64,000 nucleotides of DNA from Callorhinus ursinus. Taxonomy: Eukaryota > Chordata > Mammalia > Carnivora > Otariidae. Below the pieces are notes generated by a model. That model was not told where the DNA came from. It ran no database searches and was given only the letters and a program-made list of their open reading frames with translations. Below are positions 45,201 through 60,480 of this stretch, one piece after another; position 1 is the first letter of the stretch; the number at the start of each line of letters is the position of its first letter. Location: the NCBI RefSeq assembly GCF_003265705.1, contig NW_020312904.1:1-64000 (forward strand), read 5' to 3'. The position numbers were made by a program, and so were the translations under genes.

Positions 45201-45927
45201 CTGGGTAGCTTCAGGTCCAGCCTTCGGGACCCACTGCCCCACCCCTTCCCTAACCGTACCCCCACGCTCCTGCAGTTATTACAAGGGGATCAGGCAGATG
45301 GTGCAGGTCAGTGACCAGGACATGAACACACACTTGGCAGAGATTTCCCGGGTAAGAGGAGATGCGGGGGATGAACCAACTGACCCTACCCACATGAGGC
45401 ACCCACGCCCTTCCCCCAAAGCCCCCTGCTGAGTGGGGCCGGAGACTGTTCTGGGGGTGGGGGGGATGAAGCAGAGGGTGGGGCCAGATGGGCTGTCCCC
45501 TGTGTGTGACTGCTGTGCCCTGGGGAGAGGGGTTTGTGAGCAGTGTGTTTGTGTGGACGGGGGAGTATGTCTGTCTGTGGCCACCCCACATCCCTCTGAC
45601 ATGCCTGGGACCCTTGGCCTGCTCCTCTGCCCTGGGTCTCACTCTCGTTCCCCTCCCCACGCCCCCAGGCACACACAGACTCCCTCAACACCCTTGTGGC
45701 CCTGCACCAGCTCTACCAGTACACGCAGAAGTACTATGACGAGGTACGGGGTGTCCTCCAGGGGAGGCAGCACTTGGGTGGTCCCCTTCCCTGGCCTGCG
45801 GTCTGACGTGGCCCACCCTCAGATCATCAACGCGCTGGAGGAGGATCCCGCCGCCCAGAAGATGCAGCTGGCCTTCCGCCTCCAGCAGATCGCGGCTGCA
45901 CTTGAGAACAAAGTCACAGACCTCTAA
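33243..45927 (+). CDS. PLXNB2: Plexin-B2
   Basis: Single-pass receptor for class 4 semaphorins and angiogenin; its cytoplasmic GAP acts on R-Ras/Rap. Coding exons: 33243-34316, 34685-34867, 34954-35082, 35642-35742, 35841-35967, 36300-36453, 37050-37164, 37245-37353, 37435-37536, 38029-38121, 38385-38466, 38548-38708, 38816-38964, 39112-39220, 39331-39467, 39613-39783, 40175-40304, 40416-40643, 40732-40908, 41010-41149, 41254-41354, 41541-41770, 41884-42065, 42372-42438, 42591-42737, 43425-43581, 43721-43821, 43908-43992, 44133-44287, 44370-44530, 44608-44755, 45033-45097, 45276-45351, 45669-45743, 45823-45927 (5526 nt; 1841 aa, human 1838). Signal peptide about 1-19; Sema about 20-465; PSI about 471-520, 617-665 and 760-800; IPT repeats about 805-1110; furin-type KRRQKR/D at 1162-1168; TM about 1199-1223; split GAP domain with Rho-binding insert about 1465-1560; C-terminal PDZ ligand VTDL. 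Intact. Confidence 0.97.
39592..39606 (+). repeat. C15 homopolymer in a PLXNB2 splice acceptor
   Basis: Fifteen consecutive C bases, then GGCCAG, precede the acceptor (g39612) of PLXNB2 coding exon 16. The run is the whole strong pyrimidine tract of this intron. Such runs are prone to length change and to sequencing error. Confidence 0.95.
42985..43141 (+). mobile_element. 5'-truncated young Can-SINE with 18-bp target duplication
   Basis: It begins inside the SINE at 'catgatcccagggtcctggg', continues through the CT-rich body, and ends in 'aataaatgaataaaatcttg' plus a long A run. An exact 18-bp duplication, CCAGGTGTGCCTGGTGGT, flanks it (42967-42984 and 43142-43159). Long tail and perfect duplication indicate recent insertion. 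It is in the PLXNB2 intron between coding exons 25 and 26. Confidence 0.9.
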
Positions 45928-46690
45928 CCTCTGACCTCTGCCACCACTGTCTCTGGGCACAGGTGCGTGATGCCCCGTGTCAGGCATTGGGCGGCCCCTG
46001 GAACACGAGGCCAAGTGGTGAGGCCCTTACCTTTCACCAGCAGAGGAAGAACCCCCGGGTGTCCGCGTGTGGGTGCCCGCGGGAGCCCTCACCTCGGTGT
46101 CTGGTGTCTGTAGTGTCTTTCTTAGCAATACCAGCACCAGCCCCCTCCTGCAGAACCAGCATCAGGTGTCTGTGTCACACCTCCCAAGCGATTCGCAAAT
46201 GTGCCTTACGCCCCTGGCGCTGCGCTGGGTCGCTGGGGGCCGTGGGGCCTCAGGTCCCCCTCCCTGAGCACCAGCAGCTGCCCGAGATCCCTGGGTTTGG
46301 CCTGTTCGGGTGGGGTGTGAGTGCCTGCAGCCCCCAGGGCCTAGTGCCCAGACTGTCTGTCTGCCCCGCCGGGACGGGAGGAGTAAAATGGTACGATGCC
46401 TTCCTGACCTCACCTGGCCTGCCCTGTGGGGCCGCTGGCACTCCGGGTGGACTCTGCACCACGGGCCCGACCTCCAAGGTCAAGCTGGACGTCAGACGTC
46501 GAGGCCCAGGTGGCCAGAGGGGCCCCGGCAGACGGGGGTCCAGGTTTCCGCCTGTCAGACAGGCTGTCCTGGAGGCCCTGCCCAGGTCTGTGGGGTTCGA
46601 GCAGCTCTGCCAGGACCACCCTCACCCCCACCCCCTTTTGTAAATCTTGTTAATTGTAAATCAAATACAGCTGTCTTTTTCACTCTGCTG
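45928..46690 (+). other. PLXNB2: PLXNB2 3'UTR
   Basis: GC-rich sequence from the TAA stop (45925-45927) to the AT-rich poly(A) region at about 46640-46690. It contains no intron signals that would extend the protein. Confidence 0.75.
46639..46690 (+). terminator. PLXNB2: PLXNB2 poly(A) region
   Basis: Two TGTA motifs (46639-46642 and 46655-46658), the CFIm-type upstream element, precede a variant hexamer AATACA at 46664-46669. T-rich 'ctgtctttttcactctg' follows. There is no AATAAA. Placement matches the AT shift at the end of the 3'UTR. Confidence 0.65.
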
Positions 46691-46878
46691 GTTGGCTGGG
46701 TTCCTCCTGGGGTGGCCGCAGACTGGCTGTCGGTGCTTGCCTGCCCCTGTTCCCAGGCCTGTCCTGCTTAAGATCTTCCTCTGTGGACACTAGCTCAGGT
46801 GGGCAGGTGGTTCCTCTGGGCCGTCAGGGCTGCAGTGGGGGCAGGGGAATGTGCAGCGGAGTCCACGCCCTCCCTGCC

Positions 46879-46904
46879 CTTGGCCAGGATCCGCCAGCCT
46901 GGGG
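46879..46904. repeat. 26-bp direct repeat, copy 1
   Basis: The block starting CTTGGCCAGG and ending CAGCCTGGGG is identical to 49254-49279. The flanks do not match. No known repeat family was recognised. It lies just after the PLXNB2 poly(A) region. Confidence 0.95.
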
Positions 46905-46975
46905 CGAGGAGGTTTGGAGCGAGGAGAGGGGCTGACGGTGATCCTGGAACAGATTGGCTCCAGACGGGGACAGGG

Positions 46976-47030
46976 AGGGGGATAGGGAGGTGGCTGGGGT
47001 GGGGGTGGGGGGGGGGGGCTGGGATTGGGT
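46976..47030 (+). repeat. G-run block, potential G-quadruplex
   Basis: Several G runs of three or more, including a run of about 11 G at 47010-47020, within 55 bases. This fits the G-quadruplex pattern and ends a few bases before the CTCF-like site. Confidence 0.6.
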
Positions 47031-47035
47031 GGATC

Positions 47036-47054
47036 TGGCGCCATCTGGTGGCGA
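47036..47054. promoter_or_regulatory. CTCF-like site
   Basis: TGGCGCCATCTGGTGGCGA closely matches the reverse complement of the CTCF core consensus, differing at about four of nineteen positions and keeping the GCGCC and CTGGTGG parts. It lies about 370 bp after the PLXNB2 poly(A) hexamer, between two gene units. Insulator function is inference. Confidence 0.6.
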
Positions 47055-47059
47055 GACAT

Positions 47060-49250
47060 TCCCCGCCTGTCTTGCCTGGGCTGAGTGGCTGGACCTGCCC
47101 CCCACCCACAGGGGTGGGCGTGGCTTGGGATTATTGTCTGGACCTTGAGCTCTCAGGGACCAGTGTCCCCTTTTCTAAGGTGGGGGTACTTCACCGGCAT
47201 GGTCCAGCCAGCACACATTAAGTCACTGCTGTGTGCAAACCCCACCAGACACTGGCATGACTCTGGGAGAGAGGGCCCTGGGTCCCCCTGCTTAGGCTGT
47301 GGGGCCATTAGGGTCAGCTTCTTGGTCCCAAGAACAGCTCCAGGATGACTTAGGACATAAGTCAGGCTGAAGGGCCACGTAACAGAGAGTGAGGGTACGT
47401 TTGCCAATGCCTGAGGGAGGGGGTTGTCTGGGATTCTGGTGATAGGGAAAGGGTGTTGCTCCCAATCCCCGTGTTGCATGCAGGGCTACAGCAGTGAGAC
47501 AGGCCACCCCACAGCTATCAGGCACACATACGTGTCCACGCACACACAGCATCAGCATGTCGGGCCCTTCATTGAATAAATACACACTGTTCAGGGCCTG
47601 CCCTGAGAGAGCTCTTAATGCTCCAAGGACACCAACCCAGCAGAAAGGGGATTTGGTGGCTCCAAAATAAGGACATGGTGGTGGTCCGGCCAGCCTCAGA
47701 TATGGCTGGATTCAGGTGCTCACATGGTTTCAGATGTCTGAACTGCTTCCCAGCATATGCTGCTATGTCCTCAGACAGTGGGGATGCTGTTCATGGGCAA
47801 CCCCAGACTGTGTCTCCTCGACTTGGGGCATCGCTGTGGCTGGGGATGGGCTAGGCCTTGATCATGAGCCACCTGTGCACGGGGGCAGCCCCACAGAAGC
47901 CACATGGAACAGGTGTGGATATCTCCCACAAGGAAGGGGTACTAGACAAACAACTGACATCCCCCATCCCAGGAACCCCAAAATGACACGGTTATGACCC
48001 ACACTAGGTTCCCCGAGATTCAGCTGTTCGGAAGCAGGTGGGGCACAGTCTGGAAGTGCCAAGCTGTGGATGCCTGGGGCAGGGAGGTGGGAACCTAGAG
48101 CACTGGGCTTCCAGACTGGACCTCCACAAGCCGCTCCTTTCCCCCCGCAAACTGGACAGCCAGGCAAGAGCTGAGTCAGGACCCCCTTACATTCTGTGAA
48201 GCTTAGAGAGAGAGGAAGGGGCTGCAGATCCAGCAGATGGGGTTACCCCCCAGGGAGAACAGGAGTGTGAAGAGATCCAGGGGGGCTGTCCTTTCATGGG
48301 GCCGGTTAAGGGTAGAAATTGGGCATGCATGTTGGGGTGGGAGGGGGCGGTGGTGGGGGTCAGGCCAGCTTCGAATAGTCAGGATGCTGACAAACTGAGG
48401 GATGACCCACCCTCCTGTTTCCACTTCCCCACTTCCTCCTCATGTGGGGGGCAGGGAGGCAAGGGTGGGAGGAAGCCACACACACCCTCAATGACCTTTC
48501 CTTCCAAGTTGCAGAAAACGGCCTAAGGCCATGCCCTGCTTGCTAAACATCATGAACACCCCCCCCATCACCTGGCCCCCATGACAGGATGTCGTTCTGA
48601 CCTCAGAGACAAGTGCAGCCAGGAGACTAGTAAGTGGCCAAAAAAGGGTGGCCTGGACCAGTGGACATGGAGACAAGGAGTGGGATCTTGATATTGAGGG
48701 CAACTGAATCCCAGGGGAGGGTGGAGGGAGACAGGGATGGGGGTCCTCAGGCCCAGGGCTGCTGTCTGGGGAGGAAGCTCTTTGGCCTGGCTCCCCCACT
48801 TGTGCTCCCGCTCACACTTGAAGCACCTGCCACCCCGCCACCCCCCCACACATACCCTGCTGCTCTCCGCTCCGCGCCACCCACTTCTCTGGGCTTAGGC
48901 CTCTCTCACCCAGACCAAGCAACAGTCGTTCTGGACCTGGTGGCCAGGGTGGTGCTGTGAACATGTCCAGCAGGGCTCCCCAACAGCCTGAGAACAAAAA
49001 TGAAATCCCTGCTGTGGCCCCACTCAGCCTGCCACAGCCCTCCAGCCCACCACCATCCTTTTCTGGTCCTCAAGTCGGGCAAAGTCCTGGCGAGTCAGGA
49101 CCGTGGACGTTTGGCCCAGCTCCACCGGTGTCTCCTCTCCAGGGGACTCCTGGACCTGTCCGGCCCTGTGTCCTCTCCCCACCCTAACCACCACCGGAAA
49201 CCCCCTAGTAACCCCTCTGCAGTATTACAACCCCGACCCTACCCAGAAGG
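47060..49250. other. PLXNB2-MAPK11 spacer, no gene recognised
   Basis: No coding exon recognised. Possible L2 scraps occur near 47212-47280 and 47570-47620, but these are weak. ORFs lack domains or splice context. Confidence 0.4.
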
Positions 49251-49253
49251 CAG

Positions 49254-49279
49254 CTTGGCCAGGATCCGCCAGCCTGGGG
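49254..49279. repeat. 26-bp direct repeat, copy 2
   Basis: Exact copy of 46879-46904, 2375 bp downstream in the same orientation, at the left edge of a CpG-rich block. Confidence 0.95.
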
Positions 49280-49299
49280 GCCAGGTGCGCACCGGGGAT

Positions 49300-49780
49300 G
49301 AATCATGAGGGAGGGCCTCCGCTCCGCCCGACTCGCTGAGCTGGGCCCGGGCTCCCCTAGGGGCGGCACAATCCCACCCCGCGCCGGGAGGAAGGGCGGG
49401 ACCTGTCGCCATGGGAACCTGGCCCGGGCCGGCGGAAACCAAGGCCGCTCCCCTTATGCCCGGCCGCGCGGCCAGCGCCCACCGCCTGCCGCTGGACGCG
49501 CCTCTTCCCGGCCCGGAGCTGAAGCTCCACCGACTCCGCACAAAACCCCGGCGCGCCTCTGCCGGCTCGGGAAACGCACCGCAGGGCCGGGACTCCCAAG
49601 GAGGCGCGGAGAGAGGCGGCTGTGGGAGCGGACGCCGGTGTCCTCCCCCCATCACCGCCCGGCCGACACCGGCTCCCAGAAGGGAAACTGAGGCTGGGGA
49701 TGGCTCGGGACTTGGCCGAAGTCGTGCAAGGCTGGCCGGCTCGACTGGGACGCGGCTCACGCCACGGTCCGGGTTCGCTG
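49300..49780. promoter_or_regulatory. Orphan CpG-rich block upstream of MAPK11
   Basis: CpG-dense sequence about 1.4-1.8 kb before the MAPK11 start codon and separated from its proximal CpG island by an AT-rich stretch. It includes an AP-1-like TGAATCATGA near 49298. It could be a distal MAPK11 promoter or enhancer, or the start of an unannotated transcript. No exon was fixed. Confidence 0.4.
49678..49772 (+). mobile_element. GC-rich MIR remnant
   Basis: 'gggaaactgaggctgggga' then 'gacttggccgaagtcgtgca' follow the MIR core order, but with many CpG-making changes. It lies in the orphan CpG-rich block. Identification is tentative. Confidence 0.5.
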
Positions 49781-51155
49781 GGCAGTTATGTTTGCCCGGT
49801 ATTGCGTTGACATGTTTTATTTTAATCTGGCTGCCAATATTTAAAATCAGGAGATTTCACATAAAAACCCGGGCTGTAGTTTGTCTGGAAGAGGTAGAAG
49901 GTCGGGTAACACAGCCCGATTGCCCACGTTCCTGGGAAACGGCAGCGCCCCCCAGTGCTCTCCCCACAGAGAGGGTCAGGGGGCATCTGTCACGGGGGCA
50001 ATGCTGTCTCCGAACACTTGTCACTTCTAAGTGGGAAGTAAAGATGCGCGGGCCCAGAGCGCTAGACAGATGCGGGGAAGCTGTCTTGCTGTAATGAGAA
50101 CATTCCCCTGTCGGTGACAGCAGCCTGTGAGAAATCACCCTTCCAGGCTATGAGAGGACGCGAGGAAACGTGTCGTGCGCGGAGGAGGAACTGCGGTTAT
50201 GTACCGGAGGAGCTCCTCAGTACCTAGGAAAGTCAGGGTGGGCTTCCTGGGAGAGGTGGCAGCCGAGGCAGGCGGGGTTGGAAGGAGGAAAGGTACCAGG
50301 AACCAAGAAGGACCCGTTTGGGGAATAGCCTTTTATGGGTACAGAACCTCAAAGGTCCCCTGGTGCCGCCGCTGTCCCTGGTCCTGACAGGGCTGGTTCC
50401 CCAGGCCTGACCAGGGCGGGAGGCCGCTATCAGTCCACGGAAGTTTACCAGGTGACGAACCACACCGCCAGGGCCAGAACGGCCTCCAAGGGAGAGGGAA
50501 GCCGGCGAGCCCAGGATCCAGGGCGCGTCCATCTGCCCACCCCACAGGGGGACCTATCCAACCACACGTCCAGTTTTTCTATGTTGATGAAAAAAGTCTC
50601 TGCCCTGGCTTTTTTGATTGTGAGGGTTCCCCTTCATTTCTGAGGGAGCAGGCTGCGTGGGGGGTGTCGTGCAGAGCCCGGAGCAGGGGGTGGGCGAGGA
50701 GGGATGCATGCACCGGAGGTACAGGCACGGGCGCCGGCAGGGGAGGGTGCGGGGAGCGGAGGCGGTGGCGTCCTGGATGGGGCGGTGCCCGGCCGAGCAC
50801 AGAATGCGGGCGGATGCTTGGGGAAGTGCGGACCCCAGGAGGTAGAAGCGGGCTGGGCGGCGAGCTGGACGCCGGCCGTCCCGCCCCCTGCGCCGGCGCA
50901 GCGGCTCCGGCTCCGAGCTGGGGAGGGCACAGCAGGGCTGGTTCGCGCCGGGCCGCCGCCAGCCAGGGGCAGGAAGCCGCACGTCTGTCCCCGCGCAACG
51001 CCCCCCCGGCCCCGCCCCGCGCCGCGCCGCCGCCCGCCGCCGCCTCCTCCCGCCGCCCTCCGTCCTCTCCGCTCGGGCTCCGGCGCGGGGCGGGGGCGCG
51101 GGGCGGGGGCGGGGGCGCGGGGCGGGGCGCGGGCCGGGCGGCGGCCGCTTCGGAC

Positions 51156-56775
<5,620 letters not shown>

Positions 56776-57995
56776 GGGGCATGTGCCCACCAGCCACGGG
56801 GACCAGAAGACGGGCTGGAGCATGCCGGCCCATTTCTTCAGCCTGCCGCGTTCCCACGAGGAGTGCCTCCCAACACCACTGTGGCCAGTGCCCTGACCCT
56901 AGCCTGGGGTCCCCCGCCTGCACGCTGCTCCTCGTGGGCAGTCTGTATGCATGTGCATGCACGATGGTGTGCATGTGTGCAAGCCGCGGGTGTAGGAGTC
57001 TAGACGGAGCATCCTGGACTTCCTCGGTCCTCCTGCCTCCTTCCAACAATCTAGGTCTCCCTTAGGACCTCCCCTGGATGCCACAGGGGATCCCCTGGGG
57101 AGTGTGTCTGTCTCCAGATCTTCTCAGTCCCAGAGGGCTGTCTCTGGAGGGCGTGGTGCACTGGGGCCAGGGGCCTCTGGAGACTGAAGGGAGGGTCTTG
57201 CTTGTCAGAGCTTCTTGACCTGGAAGTGGGGGCTACCCTGGGAAATGCCGAGACCTGAAGGTCTGAGAGCTGAGACTGCCGCCAGGTATCACATGAGCAG
57301 ACCATCCCAGGGCCACGTGTTCACCTGGGCTGTGGGGGGCACACGTGTACTAATGTGCACTCCTGGCACTGACATGTCGAGGCGCGTGTGACTCTGTGGG
57401 TGCCGTGACCAGCAAGAAGCCTGAAGTGAGGGGCCGTACTGTTACTTCCTTTCCCTCAGTTCCTGATGTGGGGGGTGGGGTGCTGCCGCTGAGATCCTGG
57501 GTGCACCATGCGAAGGGCTCAGGTGGGCAAGGGGCAACCAGGGGACAAAAGCCAGGGACTTTCTCCTTGAGTGTGGGGGCTGTGGCAGGCATGAAGAGCT
57601 GGTGGGCACAGGGGCTCCAGCCTTGATTCGGCAGCAGGGAGTGGCGCCCACCAGTGTACCCTTGGACTCAGACCCTGACCTTGGCCTGGAGCTGATGAAG
57701 AAGCCTCTGCCCACTCTACCTCTGCCCACCCTCCAGCCCTGCAGCTGAGCGCTGGGCTGTTCTGGCCTATGGGTCAGCTCGCATCCTCCCTTCTTCCAGA
57801 ACGGAGCTGATCTAGTAACCTCTGGGACGTGACCCTGCCTAAGACGTGTCGGGGGTGTGGGTCCCCCATCGAGGGGCTTCTCTGTGAGGGGGTGGTGTTC
57901 CGTGTGTCAGGTGGTGACCTCCCACCTTGCAGAGGTCTCAACGTCAAGTGCCTGCACGAGGGTTTCACAATAAAGGGGGTTCTCTCTCACTCAGC
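56776..57995 (+). other. MAPK11: MAPK11 3'UTR
   Basis: Sequence from the TGA stop (56773-56775) to about 20 bases after the AATAAA at 57969. A CA/TG-rich stretch lies at 56940-56990. No coding exon is seen. Confidence 0.75.
57969..57974 (+). terminator. MAPK11: MAPK11 poly(A) signal AATAAA
   Basis: Canonical AATAAA, followed by 'gggggttctctctc' and then 'gcttttgtcctgag', a fitting T/G-rich downstream element. It is about 1.2 kb after the stop codon. Confidence 0.8.
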
Positions 57996-57999
57996 TTTT

Positions 58000-59690
58000 G
58001 TCCTGAGTCCTGAGGCCCCGCTGCCTGGCTGTCCCCACTGCTTGGGGAGAGGGTGGCTGGATCTGTGCGTCACACCCCCAGCTGCTCTGGTCCCCCCAGA
58101 CCCTGCACCGCCCAGATCCCTTGGGTCTCCAGTCAGACAAGCAGCCATATTCAGCCCAGCACCCTCCCTGCTCCCGGAGAGCCCAGGGCCACTGGGGGTG
58201 GGGTGGGGTGAGTTCCACACCCAGGCTAATGGGCTCTGACCCGGGACAGAGCTTGATGGCCATGCACAAATCAACCCCAGCTGCCCTGCTGAGAAGCTCA
58301 CTGGGCAAGCTCAGCTTCTGGTCTGGTTGTAGATCAGTGGTCAGGGAAACTGCTGGGGGACGATCTCTGGGAGCAAAGGCTTATCCTTCCCTGGAGCTGG
58401 GTAAAGTGGGAAAACTTTCCTTTCCTTCCTGCTTAAGGGGAAAGAGGTCCACCTCAGCCCTCAGGACATACACCGAGCTACTAGCTCCTACCGTTCACTG
58501 CAGCTCAGGTGAGGAAGGGCACTGGCCTCAACAGGGATCAGGCAAAATGTCCCTAGGACGGGGGCATTTGTGCCTTTGCCCTGGGCCTTGGGGGAGGAGA
58601 CCATCTGGGAGTTGGAACACCAGGGGCCTGGTCAGTGTGGCTACTGGGCCTCAGGTCCTAAGGAACCCTGCAGACCAGGTTGGGCCAAGTCCTGCTGTTG
58701 GGGGGTGGGGTGTGCCGGGGATGGGAGCAGAGCTGGGACATGCCCCACATGGGGAAACCTGCCAGACCCCTGGGCTCCACTGCAGGGAGTAAGTGGGCCA
58801 GCTAGGGGCTTCCTGGAGGAGGCAGCCCAGGGCATGAGGGGCACAGGTGGTGGTGGCTCCAGTGGCCCCAGGCCGCTCTCTTTGGCTAGTCTCCAACTGC
58901 TGGGTGCTGCGGAAGACTAGCCTGCAGCCCAGGTGCAAAGCTGCTCTGGCCGGCTCTGAGCTGCTGATTCATGGTGGCCAGCAGGGCACAGAGGGAAAGG
59001 CAGGGGGCCCTGAGGATCCTGTTACCCCACTCCGTCTCAGACCTGGGTCACTGGACTGGGGGCGGCTGGGGACGGGGACAGAGGCCCCTGCTCTGTCCTC
59101 CAGGAGCATCTGGTGCAGGATGTGGCCAGACCTCTGGAAGGATGATGCTGATGCCCCCACCTAGGGATAAGGGGGGGCACTGAGGGCCCAAGTAGGACCC
59201 TCCTTCACCCCTGGGGTCAGGTATAACTTTCTGCAGAGAGAGGAGAGGCTCAGGCCAGGCTCAGGACAAACAGGAGGGAGAAAGACGGGAAGAAGGTGGG
59301 ACAGGCAAAGGGACTTGCACATGCTTGGAGCAGGTTTCCCACTTGCCAGGTGGGTGGAGAGAAGGGAGCTGGGTGTGCACCGGGGCCCAAGGGAGACCCA
59401 CAGGACCACCCTCTCTGGCTCCAGGGGTTGGGAGGCTTGGGATCGCGTGGTCCCGGGGAGGGATGTTGGGGATGCAGCCTAGGTTTGGTCACAGGGAGAG
59501 GGGGATGCAGGCCATAGGTGCTCGGGACCCCACACTAGGACGTGGATGGATCAGCCCCAGGGGAAGGGGGCGGCCTGCAAGGTGGGCCGTTGACGTGGGG
59601 GACACAGGGCTCAGCTCAGGGGCCTCGGGGGTGGGGCCCGGGTTGGTGGGGTGGAGTTGGCCAGGCTGGTGGACAGTGACTTGCAGTTGG
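58000..59690. other. MAPK11-MAPK12 spacer
   Basis: Moderately GC-rich spacer of about 1.7 kb with no recognisable repeat or exon. ORFs on both strands lack support. Confidence 0.4.
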
Positions 59691-60480
59691 GAGTAGAAGC
59701 GCTGCGGTTCCGGCTGCCCAGGATGGGCCCAGCTCCCTGGGGGCGTGGTTACTAAAGAGGAGCCGCGCGCCCCACGGGACTTGTGCTAAGACACCCCGCA
59801 CCCGGGCCGGGGGAGTCCGGCCTGGGAGAGGAGGCGGCCGGGGTCTCCGGTGCGTTCCGGGCCGGCCCTGCGCGGCCTGGCGGCGCTCCCCTCCCCCGCT
59901 CCGCCCCTCCCCCCAGCCCTCGGCCCTCCCCCCGCGGCGGCCGCCTCAGGTTTCCGCTGGGGCCAGAGGGCCGGCGGGGGCGTCACGTGCGCGCGGCCTG
60001 GGGGCCGGTTGGTCCGCGGGCAGGGGAGGGACCGCGCGCTCCCCGGGCCGGGGCTGGGGTCGGGCCGGGGTCGGCGACTCCTGACGGCCTGGAGGGCGGC
60101 CCCAGGAGGGGAGAGCCGGAGGGCCCCAGCGGCGGACGGGCGACCGCGCGCAGCAGGCTTTGCCCACGCGGTGGCCCCGGGCGCGCGCCCAGGGAGTCCC
60201 GCTGATCCCGGGCCCCCGGTCCTCGGGGCGCAGCGCCCAGGGGGTCCGTGGCGGGGGCGGTGCTTGGGGCGCCATGAGCTCTCCACCGCCCGCCCGCAGG
60301 GGCTTTTACCGCCAGGAGGTGACCAAGACGGCTTGGGAGGTGCGCGCCGTGTACCAGGACCTGCAGCCCGTGGGCTCCGGCGCCTACGGCGCGGTGTGGT
60401 GAGCGGGAGCCGGGCGGGGTGGCGGGCGTCGGCGCGGTGTGGCTCGGCCCTCTCGCTGACCAGTGCGTCCCGCAGCTCGG
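59690..60480 (+). promoter_or_regulatory. MAPK12: CpG island promoter of MAPK12
   Basis: CpG-dense block over the upstream flank and exon 1 (ATG 60274). It contains an E-box/CLEAR-type GTCACGTGCG near 59981 and several GC boxes. No TATA box is placed. Confidence 0.75.

Noticed and set aside
60300..60310. CCCGCAG/GGGC at the start of the MAPK12 reading frame as a splice acceptor
   Set aside because: The ATG at 60274 reads straight through it and gives the known N-terminus MSSPPPAR followed by GFYRQEV, so it is exonic sequence.
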